Assembly: GCA_015680685.1 (NCBI GenBank)
Contig: MNCI01000651.1
Span: 666,168-730,167, forward strand
Direction: 5' to 3'
DNA from: Gnetum montanum
Taxonomy: Eukaryota > Streptophyta > Gnetopsida > Gnetales > Gnetaceae
Length of the DNA stretch: 64,000 bases
Shown piece after piece: positions 1 to 11,710 of this stretch (position 1 is the stretch's first letter; each line of letters starts with the position of its first letter). A program made the translations under genes and the position numbers. The notes under the pieces are model-generated. The model was not told the origin of the DNA and did not search any database. It worked only from the letters and a program-made list of their open reading frames with translations.

Positions 1-1129
1 GATACAACCATAACTTGAAAGAAAAAAATTGAATAAATGAAGATCTCATAAAAGAAGATCTTGTAATGAAAATAGAAGAATGAAAAAAAAAAAGTAAAAA
101 AAGCACAAGCAAATGATAAAGTAGCTTTTCTAAATACAAAGTATATTATAGTACTCACATATAGAACATTTTTAGAAAATACTTAAGCACTTTGCATTTT
201 AGATTTCTAAATATAGATAGTGACATTGCTACTAAAATAACTATACAATATAATATTGGGCTTTTAAACAAGTTTAATATTTTTGGAATGCTTGAAACCT
301 GAAAAGAAGAAGATTCTGAAGATTTTGAGTTGTCTAGTTTTAGAATAATAAAGATATCAAGTGTTAGATCTTATAAATAGGAATGACAACTAGGAGAATT
401 ATCTTGTATTTTCAAAAAAAGGATTTAAAAAGGTAATTAAGGTGAAAAAAATTGATAAGTATAAATAATATATTTGTTTGAAGATTATTTAGAAAAAACA
501 CCTTATATTCTTTATTTTTTTGTTACTTTCACCCACAAGATGCAACATATTATGTAAACTAGATTTGTAAAAAAATTACCTTTTTCAATATTTAGAATAA
601 GATATATAACATAATTTAAATTAAAATATAAATTTTATATATATGCTGACTTTACTAAAAGAATTAGTTCTAACCATATTAATATTATAATGGTAGAATA
701 GTTAAGAATGGATGGATATGCAAGATTATGATCAAAGTAGAACTAGATGGAAAAGAACATTAGAAGTTAGTGAAATAAATCAAATAAGAAAGCACATATT
801 AGAATGCTGATAAGCTGTTAATTTTAATATTTTAAATGAGATTCAAAAATTTCTATCAAGGTCAAAATTTTCTTTTGAAAAAGAGCAAAGATGTTCATAT
901 ATTGATTTACTACTAATTTTACCCCCTAAGTTGGTGTTAAATTAATAGAATCTTGACATCATTTTTGATAATTTACAAATAAAATAAATAAAATACATAC
1001 GATAATTGCAAATACAAAATCTTTTCAACAAGAAGTACAAAATTTGTTAAATATTAAAAAAAGTTTGAAGATCAATTAGAAGATATATTTCTAGAGGTTG
1101 TAAAAAAAGTTATTGTGTAATAAAATTTT
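1..1129. other. AT-rich stretch, possible 5' part of a LINE
   Basis: No confident coding segment is visible. The stretch is very AT-rich with stops in all frames. It lies directly upstream of LINE-like coding sequence on the + strand and could be its decayed 5' part, but I could not identify endonuclease motifs. Confidence 0.3.
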
Positions 1130-2960
1130 ATGGGTAAGAAGAAGTGGTTTAATGAATAATATCTATAAGCAAGGTTAGCTATCAAAATTCCTATAATAAA
1201 AAAGCATTAACTAAAAACTACATGAAATTACTTTGAGAGAAAAAAGAAAATTTATAAAAGAGCATCAAAATACTATGGTACAAATTAAAAAGTAAAATCC
1301 ACAAGATTTTCCTAAAACCTTTTAGAAATAAAAGTTCTCTAAGCAATGATATTTCATTTTCATATATAAAAGGATTTTTAAAAAAATTATTTCTTCACAA
1401 GATACCTACCATAACTAGCTGCATACCCTAGATATTTTACAACTTATGTGTGATGAAGTACTAGAGGGAATTTTAAAATTAGCTTCTAGAAAGCTCTAGA
1501 TATAAAAGGATTGTATGTTGAATTATTAAAAATTGATAGAGAGTTAGTTTGAACAAAGACTTGGAAAATGCTTAATGAAGAACTTCAAAATGGTTTGACT
1601 AAATAATGAATGATTAAGAGAGTTGTTCTACTTTTCGAAAAAGGAGAGAAATCAAATTTAAATACTTACAAATTAATCATGATTAATAAATTATTTTAAA
1701 AATGTTAGATATCATTTTGAAGAAAAATTTGGGATCTTAGATAGAAGAAAATAATTAATGTGCTATTTCATAGATAGAAATTTAGAAAAAAAACATTTTA
1801 CACTAGAACATTTGGTTACTCTTAGATATTACATTGAAAAAAATGAATGATAAATAAGGTAAAACATTTATTTTCTTTAGAGATTTTACCAAAGCTTTGG
1901 ACTCTATTGTGAGAAAACAATTACATAATAGACTTATCCAACTTGAAGTTGATTCTAGTTTACTCAATATCATCCAAAATTTATATAATGAAAATATTTT
2001 TGAATTAAAATATGAAAAAACCACCCAATTTTATCATTTTTACAGAAATATAAAAGTAAAGCAAGGCTATCCATTTTCAACAAATTTTTAAACATTTTTA
2101 TTGATGAACTAGTAGAGTGGATTGAACAAGTACCCATAAATCATGCTATTAAAGTTAATCAATCATAAATAAGACTTTTAATATTTGTAGATAATGTAGC
2201 ACCAATAGTAAATTGAAAAACAAGGTTAAGATCAATGTTGCATCAATTACAAAAATTTTTTGAATGTACAAAACTAAAGGTGAATGTTGACTAACAACAG
2301 TCCTAATTTATACAACTAATAAGAGAGATTGCACTTTCCAACTAAATAAGGAAAGATTTGACATTGTGCATACTGAAAAATATTTGGAAGTAGAATGCTC
2401 TTAAACTTATAAGTGGAAGCATTGTATATCACAATAAAATACAAATGGATTGAAGGATTTCTATACAATGAAAAAAAAATATAGTAATCATAATATTTGA
2501 ACTTGAACAATTTAAACATACCGTGTTTCAAAGAATTATACAAACTACAATGCTTTATGGATGTGTGGTATGGAACCGAGGTCTTAATTAGAATCATGAA
2601 AAAAATTTAAAAACTACAAAAATAGTTCTTATTGGATGAATTCAAGGTGAAAACTCAACTTCTTTATGCAGTACTTTTATTAGAAGCTAATTTTTTACCA
2701 CTAAAAGCTAAAGTAATGCATTAATTCTTAAATTTCTACTTGAGAAATAAAAATAGAAATAAGTTCTTAGGAGAGATAATATGAAAATTTCAATAATAGA
2801 AATAGTTTTATGAAGAATGATTGTAACTACATAATATTAATGGAATATTAAATTTATACCAAGCTTTAAAATTTATTAAAATAAAATTTTAAAAGAGGTG
2901 AGAAAATGAGACACAAATATTTAAAAAGGACTTTAACTTTGTTGGCAAAATATTAGACGT
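1130..2960 (+). pseudogene. Decayed LINE (non-LTR) reverse transcriptase
   Basis: Remnant of a non-LTR retrotransposon ORF2 on the + strand, broken by many stops and frameshifts. Pieces in order: a linker resembling KKWFNE...ARLAIKIP (about 1135-1200); DEVLEGILKLAS (about 1450-1490); a finger segment VVLLFEKGEKSNLNTYKLI (about 1620-1680); palm motif RDFTKAFDSIVRKQL (about 1880-1925), the usual FxDFxKAFDSV block; VKQGYPFS (about 2055-2080), the usual VKQGCPLSP block; and FVDN near 2190, where FADD is expected. Past 2590 there is a match to the downstream LINE region (LLEANFLPLKAKVM, about 2670-2715). The lost catalytic Asp pair and the frameshifts mean it is dead. The clade is not resolved. 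Its 3' end may continue beyond the T1 insertion at 11711. Confidence 0.8.
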
Positions 2961-3040
2961 GGTAGGCATGAAAAAGATATTTACATACAACAATTTTAAT
3001 ATCTATGAGACTAGTAATTATCATAGTGAGAATGGGATCA

Positions 3041-3045
3041 CACCA
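3041..3045. repeat. Target-site duplication, left copy (T1)
   Basis: CACCA immediately precedes the TGATGAATCATA start of the T1 5' LTR. The same five bases follow the 3' LTR at 11706-11710. A 5 bp duplication is normal for plant Ty3/gypsy integration. Confidence 0.9.
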
Positions 3046-3897
3046 TGATGAATCATAAATTGGCTACATTGACTAGGCCTCCTCAACTAGGCCCGATCGA
3101 TGCATGATTTGATGCCTTAAGATGGCCTCATTGACATAATATCTATTTTTTCCTATAAATACATGCTCACCCACCATATTTATGGCAATCTTTGTCATAG
3201 TGTAGCAAAGCTTGTGTACTTTTTTTTCCCCAGAGTTAGAATAGTTTCCCAAGTACCCATAGCAGGAGTCATTGAGTGTACAGATCTTTATTCAAGCACT
3301 GTTGTACCTAAGCACAGAAGTATGTGCAGTAATAAAGATATTCTTTTTGATAAACCTTGCAACACTTTATCTAGATTAAATATTTTCTCATGTGTTCAAT
3401 GTTTTTAGCAATTTTATTTAATGCTTTTAAGTAATTAAGCTAAATTAAGCAAGATTAAATAGTGATTAATTAAGCACATAAGTATGATCCCTTCGAGCAT
3501 GCACATGCTACTTGGTAATCCTAATAATGCTTAATGTTTGGTAACCTAGCAACATTATACATGTTTAGGATGTGTATGGAAAGTGGTACAGATTCTTATG
3601 TTAGGCTTAGTTAGATGTAGCTAGTTAGATTAAATTACTTCATTCTTTTCATCCTTTATTTTAAGCATCCAACACATGAAAAACATGAAAATAATAAAAA
3701 TCATATCTTAGTTGCACTTAACCATACCTTTGCATATCACAAGTATAATAGGGAAGACAACAAATGACTGTTAGGGCTAGTTCCACCTCCTAGAGGCTAG
3801 TGTACTGGAAGATAAAAGGTCCATGAAATTTGATTAGATCATGTGTGAATGCTTAGTGATTTGTATGGTTGGGCATAGGGTTACTCGCTGCTCATCA
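3046..3897 (+). repeat. T1 5' LTR
   Basis: 852 bp, begins TGATGA and ends CTCATCA, near-inverted termini shared with T3. It contains a TATA box at 3154-3161. Positions about 3380-3897 are repeated at 11200-11705 as the 3' LTR. The U3 carries short motifs (TTGACTAGGCC, AACTAGGCCC) that recur upstream of T1 ORF3. Confidence 0.9.
3154..3161 (+). promoter_or_regulatory. TATA box in T1 5' LTR
   Basis: TATAAATA about 110 bp inside the LTR, at the place where T3 and T4 LTRs carry TATAAATA or TATATAAA. Transcription probably starts about 30 bp downstream. Confidence 0.65.
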
Positions 3898-4051
3898 TTG
3901 GAATTGTATCCAGGGATTCTTTTTATTTGAAACATACACTATCTAGGCATAGTAAAAATCATTTACATCATAGGACAAACCCTAATGTCAAAATCATTCT
4001 AAAAATAAATATAATAATTTAAGCAAATTGATATCTTATTCTAATTGAAAA
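3898..4051 (+). other. T1 primer-binding region and leader
   Basis: Begins right after the LTR terminus. The first 30 bases align with the equivalent region of T3 (reading down from 54834), sharing a central AGGGAT. I could not match it confidently to a tRNA 3' end. Confidence 0.45.
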
Positions 4052-5945
4052 ATGTCTTCTTCTTATAGGTGTGATGATACTAAACCGCTAGTGCCTCACA
4101 AATGCAAGGTGGTATATACTCATCTAGATGAGTATGTGCCTAACTTCACCTTCATCCTACATTAGGATGAATAATTGTGGTGGTGAGATATGGAGGGTAA
4201 CATTGTTTTGCCTCTCGATCAATTTTTTCTCAAGATGTTGCTTCAAAATATTAGGAGGTTGGGCATTTAGGATCTTCAAGAAGAGTACATTGTGCATGAC
4301 CATAACTACTGGGACTACTGTCCCACTGAAACACAATGTAGGAGAGATCAGCACCAAGTGAAGTATCATGAAGTTATGAAGTGGAAATGGTTCACCAATC
4401 CCTTGTTCCTGCTCAACCAAAACAACAATGAGGATCCTCCCTCTAGAGGTTCTCCCCTTAACATTGATGATGGGGGCTTGAACCTAAATCTGCAGTTTAC
4501 TATCAACTATCCATGTTCAGGAAAAAGTGGGAGTCAAGGCAGGGGCTTAGGCAAGCACCAAGATGATAAGAAAGATGACAAATGTGGCCATGACAAGCAT
4601 AGAGGAGGTGGTAGGCACCATGGTGGTGGCAATCCTCCTCCCTATTCTCCCTCTTCATTTGCATCTTCTTCTTCCTATTCTGGTTCTAATAGATACCACA
4701 GAAAGAAAAATTGTGATGAAGTTCAATAGTAGGATAATAATGATCGTTGAGCCCACCATGAACAAAGGGGTAGTCAAGGACATCATAAGCATCATCCAAA
4801 TAATGATGATGATGAGCCTTTATTGGCAACTTAAAGCATGTTGAATATTGCAAAGGCAGTGAAAATTCCAACCAAGCATGTGAAAGATAATCAAATCAAG
4901 AGACTTGACATGAACAATATCCCTAGATTTGAGGGGGGATATAACTCTGATCTACAAATACATATTCAAGCCTTTTATGATGCTTGTGTCTTAAAAAATA
5001 TTGAAAATTATTGGTAGAAATTAAAGCTATTTCCTAGGACACTCATCAAGGAAGAAAAAAGTTGGTATTGATCCTTGGAGCTAGAATCCATCTGTTAGTG
5101 GAGTAAAATGCTAGAGTTGTTCAATAATAAATATCATATGTACTGCCAAGTATCTAATCTTAGAAGGAAAATCCAAGGATGGAAGTAAGAAATACATGAA
5201 CCCTTGGATGCCACCATGGATAGATACTATTCTCTCATACACCAATGCCTTGGCCATGATTATTCTTAGTAGGAACAACTTCACCACATCATAGATGATC
5301 TTAGCTCAGAAATGAGAAGAACTCTTGGGGTCTATGCCCAAGAAAGACTATCAAAACTTAAAGCCCATCACATCCAAAGGTTAATAAACTTAGTAGAAAA
5401 AGAAGAAGGAGATTTGAGAAAATGATAAAGTGCTGAGGAATATAACTAGGATCCTTCTATCAGGAAAAGGGAGGTCTAATTTTGTGACAATGAGGAGGAG
5501 CAGTGGAAACCTTGCTAATTTAAAATTCTATTTTTGATATATCAGCCAAGGTTGATAAATTATGGGACTCTTTGGAAAAAAATTTCCAAATTGCTATGAA
5601 AATTGTAGAAAAATCCAAAGAACAAAGTAGTGATCATGATTGTAGGAGGTGGAGAGAAGTTGAATGTGCTTATTAAAGGAGTAAGGATAAAGTTGCTACA
5701 ATAGCAAAGGTTGTGGAGTCAGAATCAAATGATGATGGTGGGGGTGACATCTACCAATATGAACATCCTAAAGGATGTTGCCTTATTGTGTCACACTTGC
5801 AAGAGTCTAGGGTGTACGCACTGAATCCTAGACTAGCAAGAAGGCAAGCACCCAGAAGATTACCTTATCCTCAAGGCAATCCAAGGTAGTTCCACCAGCA
5901 ACAACAAGCTTATTATCCAAGTAAAGCTCTATCATAGCCATATGA
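4052..5945 (+). pseudogene. T1 gag remnant
   Basis: Decayed gag polyprotein. The start MSSSYR aligns with MASSHR of T3 gag. Both copies then have a TFILH block (about 4150), a block ending KWFTN (about 4380-4400), a Gly/His/Ser-rich low-complexity stretch (about 4540-4690) and the core start NNIPRFEGGYNSDLQ (about 4915-4960) followed by IQAFYDACVLKNIE. This order fits Retrotrans_gag nucleocapsid/capsid precursors. I saw no zinc knuckle. An open segment at 4292-4729 (145 codons) survives; the rest has many stops, mostly TAG. It forms the particle shell in live elements; this copy is non-functional. Confidence 0.8.
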
Positions 5946-5949
5946 GCAA

Positions 5950-6780
5950 TACCAATAGTGGTAGCACCCACAGTCTTCATCGACTGTACATCATCTATTG
6001 TTGTGTGGTTGGTACAACAAAATTTTGTAAATAAGTTTTGGGTGCCACGTGCACTAATTTCTAACAATGGACCCATTTTACAGGCAGCACCTTTCACAAG
6101 CTTATGCAATGCTTGGGGGTTGAACATAAACTAACAACATCCTATCACCCCCAAGCCAATGGTCAAGCAAAAGTTACTAATAGGGAGATCACATAGATCT
6201 TGATGAGAACTGTTAGCAAATATAGAAAAGAGTAGAGCACAAAACTAAATGATGCCCTCTGGCATACTAAATATGGAAACTTCCTATAAGCTACTCTTCC
6301 TATGACTTGGTGTACTGATAATTATGAACTCTACCTATCTAATCTAAACTCTGTACACTTTCAAAAGCCTATGATTTGGATGTTGACCTTAGCCTAATAC
6401 AAAAAGAAATATTAATAAACCTAAATGTGCTACATGAAAATCAATTGGTAGCCCTATCCCTGAATGAAGTGCAAAAAGCATTTAGTAAACAATGCCATGA
6501 CCTTAGAATATGGAAAGTAAAATTTCAACTTGGAGACAAGGTCCTCTACTAGAACCTCACACACGTATTTCAAAAGACAAAGTATCAAACATTGTTGGAG
6601 GGACCTTATATTATCTATGAAACATTTCCTTCTGGAGTCATGTTAATATACAAACCTAAGTGTCCAAACAAAAAGCAACTAATCAACATGCAATAAGTAA
6701 AACCTTTCCATGAACCTAAGAAAGCTAGTACAATAAATGCCTCATCGGATGAACAAGCACACTCAATTTCTTGAATCTAC
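5950..6780 (+). pseudogene. T1 integrase remnant (core and GPY-type C-terminus)
   Basis: Integrase inserts the cDNA into host DNA. Visible: FVNKFWVPRALISNNGPIF (about 6020-6080), where the catalytic Asp of SDNG is changed to Asn; HPQANGQAK (about 6145-6170); NREIT with the likely catalytic Glu; KLNDALW (about 6245-6265); and a C-terminal block with WRQG, GGTLYYL and INMQ...KPF (about 6530-6710), the GPY/chromoviral-type tail domain. The zinc-finger domain and everything upstream in pol are missing because of a deletion joining gag to the integrase core near 5950. Several frameshifts; dead. Confidence 0.8.
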
Positions 6781-8324
6781 TCCTTAAAACTTAATCACGA
6801 GGGAGATGGCTATTCATGCTAACTATATAAGTAACTCTTTAGTTTTTCTACTTTTTTTATTTTACACCTTTTTGTTTTACACTTTCTTTGTTTTTATACC
6901 ATTTTTGTTTTTTACTTTATTAATTTTTCTAATTTTTGTTTGACAACATCATTCATATGTTTTATTTTTCTTGAATAGTTTATAATTTCTTTAATATTTT
7001 TCTTTATTTTGGTGTGAAGTTTTCTTATCTTCTAATAAAAGTGTCTTATTGCCAATAGGACATAGTGATGTTGTAGTTGTTTGCAAATCGTGGTTTGTAC
7101 TTAATGTTTTTGATTTCTAATGTCTAGTTTCTATTTTTAGATTCTGATCACTGATAACTAAGACAAGTTTCTTTTCCATGGAATAAGCAATGAGTCCATG
7201 TCATCCACCCATTCACAAACTCTATGGTTTTCCTTGTTTTAGAAACATAAGGTCCCTTTTCATTAATAAAACCTTAATGAACTTGAGACCTTGGTAGTTT
7301 TCAGACATGGAAAGGATTCAAAGGTTTGAAAATGATGTGACTTCAAGGGGATTTAAAGCTCTTTGTACCTTCTATACCTTCTACCATCTTGAGTGCAAGT
7401 GTGTTTTTCATGGATTTCTTATCTTTCCATGTCAACCAATAATAAGGAGTTGAATAAGTCATTGTGTGGTGTGGTTTCCATCCAAAAATTCCAAAAAAAA
7501 AAAAAATAACATGATGAAAATTCAAAGGATACCCGTTGGACAAAATAAACAGGCTATAAGCACTAGTTATTGGACTAGAAATACATGTTACCCATGCTTG
7601 AAGGTCCCCTCCAATTACGATCCTTTCTTACTTCTGACTTCTCTTTTCTTCTCAAATAAGGAATGATGCATTCTTGTGTCTCAAGGGGGTGGATTAGTCC
7701 TAGAGTGGCGATGCAAAGTCACTAAAAGTGGTTGATTTTGTTCTAGACTACAATTGGACTCTATTGAGTCATTTAACCATAAATTCTACAAGGGACTTCA
7801 TGTGACCAGGACTTGAAACTCCATTCCACTCTCTCCATTATCCATTAATGCTTCCATAACTCCCCTTACTGTTGGTTGTCCATGTTTTCATCCAATGTCT
7901 TAGTTTGATGTGTTGAAATTCTTAAATAGATACTTTGAGTTTCGTCCTTAATTTTTTGTAACAATTAATCAAGTATGGGGCCCATGAACTCCTTAATTGA
8001 GGTTATGCAAGGGCAGAAAGGGCATGTGCCACTATGGGGATGAACCACTTGCATATCTCATGGCTTAGTTAGTTAAGTTCCTTACCCTTAGATGTTGTTA
8101 CACTCAAATCTTTCATGCACTCCATTGTGCATCCAACTGTGCATTCCTTAAGGCATTTTTCTTCATCAAATCTCATTCTCAAATCATTTCTCAATTTTCT
8201 AAATTTCAAAATCCTCTTCTAATATTTTCATCCTGTTTATGGCTTTTTAGGCTTTTAATTAACCCTCATTTCACACAAAAACTTCTTGTTTTTTTTATTA
8301 TTTTCTACAAATTCAATGATGGTC
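6781..8324 (+). other. T1 integrase-to-ORF3 spacer
   Basis: Non-coding, with T-rich tracts just after integrase (6840-7010) and an A12-13 run near 7495. Matching spacers lie in T3 (36800-38200) and T4 (61800-62830) and share sequence such as the 'agtgcttgtagcccattattt' region. Small ORFs on either strand here are not conserved between copies. Confidence 0.55.
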
Positions 8325-8419
8325 AATAGTTGCATCGACAAGCCTAGTTGATGTGGTTGGTTGTGTTAACTCAGCCCTATTGATTAGGCCCAGTTGACGC
8401 AACCCAGATTCTATAAATA
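8325..8419 (+). promoter_or_regulatory. Putative ORF3 promoter module of T1 (TATA 8412-8419)
   Basis: TATAAATA at 8412-8419 is preceded by TTGATTAGGCCC, GTTGACGCAACC and GCATCGACAAGCC, which resemble the motifs upstream of the TATA box in this element's own LTR (TTGACTAGGCC, AACTAGGCCC). Equivalent TATA-bearing modules precede ORF3 in T3 and T4. This suggests ORF3 has its own promoter of U3-like character. It is an inference from position and motif similarity. Confidence 0.5.
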
Positions 8420-8568
8420 TCATCCAATACTTTAAAATTGTTTGTCATTTGCTTCAAAATGGGAGGGTTTTTTTTTGCAATTTTTCAAAGCCCAAATCCT
8501 TCTAGAGCCCATAAATTTCATACTGTTTATCCAAATCACTCCATTCTTCAACCCTATCACTACTAGAG

Positions 8569-8884
8569 GTAAGATCTTACTTGTGGGAACCAAAAACTTT
8601 AAAGTTTCTGATGAAAATTTTTCAAAATTCTTCTAACTCCCCTAAAGGGTTAATGAATAGAATAACATTAAACCGTCAATTTTTAAGAGTTTAACCATTC
8701 CAACAAACTTAGGTAAACCTAGAATCAATTATTAATATTCAAATAATAATAAAATAATAATTGAAATGATCGAATTGACCATGATCAAAACTTAGCCAGG
8801 TGTAGCTTTCCTAAAGAGATAAGGTATCACAATTGTTTCAAGTTACACATTAAATGCTAACCCTTGATCATCTTGTGATTACAA
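8569..8884 (+). other. Putative 5' UTR intron of T1 ORF3
   Basis: Begins at a strong donor (GAG then GTAAGA) and ends directly before the ORF3 ATG. CTAAC at 8857-8861 is a good plant branch-point match 24 nt before the end. The acceptor reads ACAA, where T2, T3 and T4 have ATAG, so this copy has lost the AG. Donor position relative to the TATA box (about 155 bp) matches T4 and is close to T3. Confidence 0.55.
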
Positions 8885-11150
8885 ATGGCACCAAGACTGA
8901 AATGGCTGTAGGAAGGAGGACCATCACAACAAAGGGATGAATGATCTAGAGCTAAAAGGAAATAGCAGGAACAAGCCCAAGAGTATGTAGTAGAAACTCA
9001 TGTAATGGAACCTCTTCAGGAGGAGCCCAAAGTGTAATATGTCCAATAGATTCCCAAAGAAGAGGCTACAACAAAAAAATTCAAAGAGGAGAGGCACTAG
9101 GGCCCATACTAAGACTTGAGGTCACATTAACATAAGCCTACCTTGATGTCCAATGCTTAGTTCTCCAAGAAATGAAATTAGGTCATTCTTAGAAAATGCT
9201 CCACCAAAAGTCAAAACACAATTGTAAAAGTCTCCCATGTGGCCAATCATCACTTCTAGTGGGGAGTGGTACATAGGAGAGGCATATCTCTTCTAAAACA
9301 ACTGAAAGGTAAGATTCACTATGAGAATCAAGGATGTTTAGGTGTCCTACTCAAATTAAGCTATTGCACAGGCTCTTGGTTTGCTTGATTTTGGAACCCA
9401 TCTAGTAGAGATCTCCATGCATGAAAATGTAGAGGTAGAAATGGAGTGGACCCAGTAGTGTTATGGGGTTGAATGCAAGGATTTTGACATGCTCACATTG
9501 GTGAAGCGCATATATTTCAAGATAGCAGCTTATCACCTTAATTTGATAATGAGGCCTAACAAGGTGATTGCTTTCTCCACCCATGCATGTGCCTCTTTGA
9601 GCAAGAAATTCCCTATAAACCTTTCATTGCTTATCTATCTAGAGATGGAGAAGCAATTTAAGGAAATTAATGTGAAAGGGAAATCCTATCCTTTTCATGC
9701 CTTATAAAAAAAATCTATAAAAGGGTAGGGATAGTCTGCTATGCAAATAACACAATCAAACATACTCCCATTACCTCTTGGTCTGAAATAATGAAAGATA
9801 AGACTCCTACCATGTCCAAAGAAGAGGAGCAGCAATTAGCACCTCCACCATCCACTTAGGAAACAACACTAAGGGCCTACACTACCATTGAGTGCCTACG
9901 TAAAATTCGAGAGTAGCTCTTGCGTGAGTGGGAGCAGCAAGCAGGAACAAGTGGTGGGGACCCATCTGTGTACTATCCTATAATTAGTTAGCTCAATGAA
10001 GTGGCTTAAACAATTAGTCAAATGGATAGAGGTGGGCCAATATTCTCAGCCCAAAAAATGTAGATGTCCACAAGGTCAAATCCTAGTGCTTGAGAGGTAA
10101 TGGTATCTCTCTCACAACAACAACAATTCTCAAAAAACTCTGGGAATGCCACTACCTTTTCGATGCACTTGAAGAAGGATGAGGGGGCAACTGTCTTGAT
10201 GATGCAACACCAAGGGCAAGAGATAGCAGTAGAATTACTTGTTGATCGAATCACCGAAGTACTAAACACACATGTGGTATCTGTACTAGATGTTTCTGCA
10301 TACAAAGATTTGCAAATGTTCATAGGAACTATTAATAGTCAATTGAGTGCAACCTAGCATGAGGAATTGCTAGATCGACTAGTGGGAACTAGGAAACTGA
10401 TTCCAAATATCTTTAATTTTCCAAATAACATCACTACAAACTAGTTAGAGTTTCTTGAAGAAAAGGGCCAAAGCATCATTTTGGAAGGGAAACTCAAAAT
10501 AGCTCAAGTGCAAAACTAATGCTTGACCATCGAGGTTGCTAAATTAAGAGCCTACCTTACTAATCTTGCACTCCTTAATCTTGCATTAACAAGAGATGAA
10601 TCTTTTCAATAGCATTAATAAAAACCTAAATAGTTTGAGGTAGGTATGGTGATGGTCATCTTTGATTAGTCTTTGGTCAAGGCTAAGACATATTCAGTTT
10701 AGAATGACTTGTTCTAGATGCACCTAGATATTGAGATGCTAACTAGAAAGAATCATTACCTGTGAAATGTCGATGTGCAGAAACAACACATGCAAGAATT
10801 CATCCATTAATAATAGGAGTAGCTAGCGAGGGTGAACACTGAGCTTAAGAGATTAGTAGCAGAAAATAGAAATCTCTCCATGAGGAAGTCTACACCTTAT
10901 GCCAAAAATCTATGATTGAGATTGCTACCTGGAAGAATGGTGCTCTCTCAAATGAAATCATGATCTCTATGTGGACCATGCATGATCCTAGGAGTAAGGA
11001 GTAGAAGATGAAAGCATTTTTCGATGATTTTCATCTTCCACAAGAAGTTACAATTGTAGCAAAACAACCACAACAACCTTAACCACTGCATGTGCCTAAA
11101 TCATGAGAAGGTCCTTCGAAACCTTAGGAGCCTCCACCACCTGGGACTGT
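8885..11150 (+). pseudogene. T1 ORF3, conserved protein of unknown function
   Basis: Third sense ORF between integrase and the 3' LTR, shared by T1-T4. The start is fixed by alignment: all copies open M-(A/T/P)-P-(R/K)..., then GPSQ-(P/Q)RD. Conserved further on: RPNKVIAFSTHACASLSKK (about 9550-9610), which is nearly the same in T3, then a long Lys/Glu-rich C-terminal half likely to form coiled coil (about 10100-10950), ending near HEKVL. No membrane segment, signal peptide or catalytic motif was recognised, so calling it env-like would rest on position only. Many stops and shifts; open pieces survive at 9489-9707 and 10100-10357. Upstream lie a TATA box and an intron-like segment. Confidence 0.65.
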
Positions 11151-11199
11151 TTAATCTTTTTCATCATCTTCATGATGTCAAAGGGATTGTGTTTGTCGA

Positions 11200-11705
11200 A
11201 TTTTTTCCTTGTGTTCAATTTTGTAGTGCTAAACACATGACACATGACACTTTGAGCATGATTAATTAAGCACATAAGTATGATTACTACAAGCATACAC
11301 TTGACACTTGGTTATCCTAGTAACACTTAACATTTGGTAACCCAATAGCATTATACGTGTTCAGGATGTGTACGGAAAGTGGGAATAGATGCCTATGTTA
11401 GGATTAGTTAGGTGTATCTAGTTAGATTAAATTAGTAATTAAATTAATTCATTTTTTCATCCTTTATTTTAAGCATCCAAAATATAAAACATGAAAATAA
11501 TAAAAATCATATGCCTCAGTTACACTTAACCATACCTTTGCATATCACAAGTGTAATTGGGAAGACAATGAATGACTGTCAACGCTAGTTCCACTTCCTA
11601 GAGGCTAGTGTACCAAAAGAAAAAGGGTCCATAGAATTCAACTAGATTATGTATGAATGCTTAGTTATTTGTATGGTTGGATGTAGGGGTACTCGCCACT
11701 CATCA
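11200..11705 (+). repeat. T1 3' LTR (5'-truncated)
   Basis: Matches roughly 3380-3897 of the 5' LTR and ends in the same CTCATCA, followed by the CACCA duplication. The first ~330 bp of the LTR, including the U3 and TATA box, and the polypurine tract are absent, so a deletion fused the ORF3 end to mid-LTR. Confidence 0.85.
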
Positions 11706-11710
11706 CACCA
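11706..11710. repeat. Target-site duplication, right copy (T1)
   Basis: CACCA, identical to 3041-3045. Confidence 0.9.

Larger units (their letters stand above)
3046..11705 (+). mobile_element. T1: Ty3/gypsy (Athila/Tat-like) element with ORF3
   Basis: Nearly complete old LTR retrotransposon on the + strand, bounded by a perfect 5 bp duplication (CACCA). Order: 5' LTR, leader, gag, truncated pol (integrase only), non-coding spacer, ORF3, partial 3' LTR. Compared with T3, protease, RT and RNase H are missing, so gag runs straight into integrase near 5950. The 3' LTR lacks its 5' half. An extra sense ORF between integrase and 3' LTR is a feature of the Athila/Tat branch; the lineage call rests on this layout and the integrase, not on a tree. 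Confidence 0.9.

Noticed and set aside
4563-4844. 93-codon ORF overlapping T1 gag in another frame
   Set aside because: The 4292-4729 frame matches T3 gag; this frame does not and is low-complexity Ile/Met-rich.
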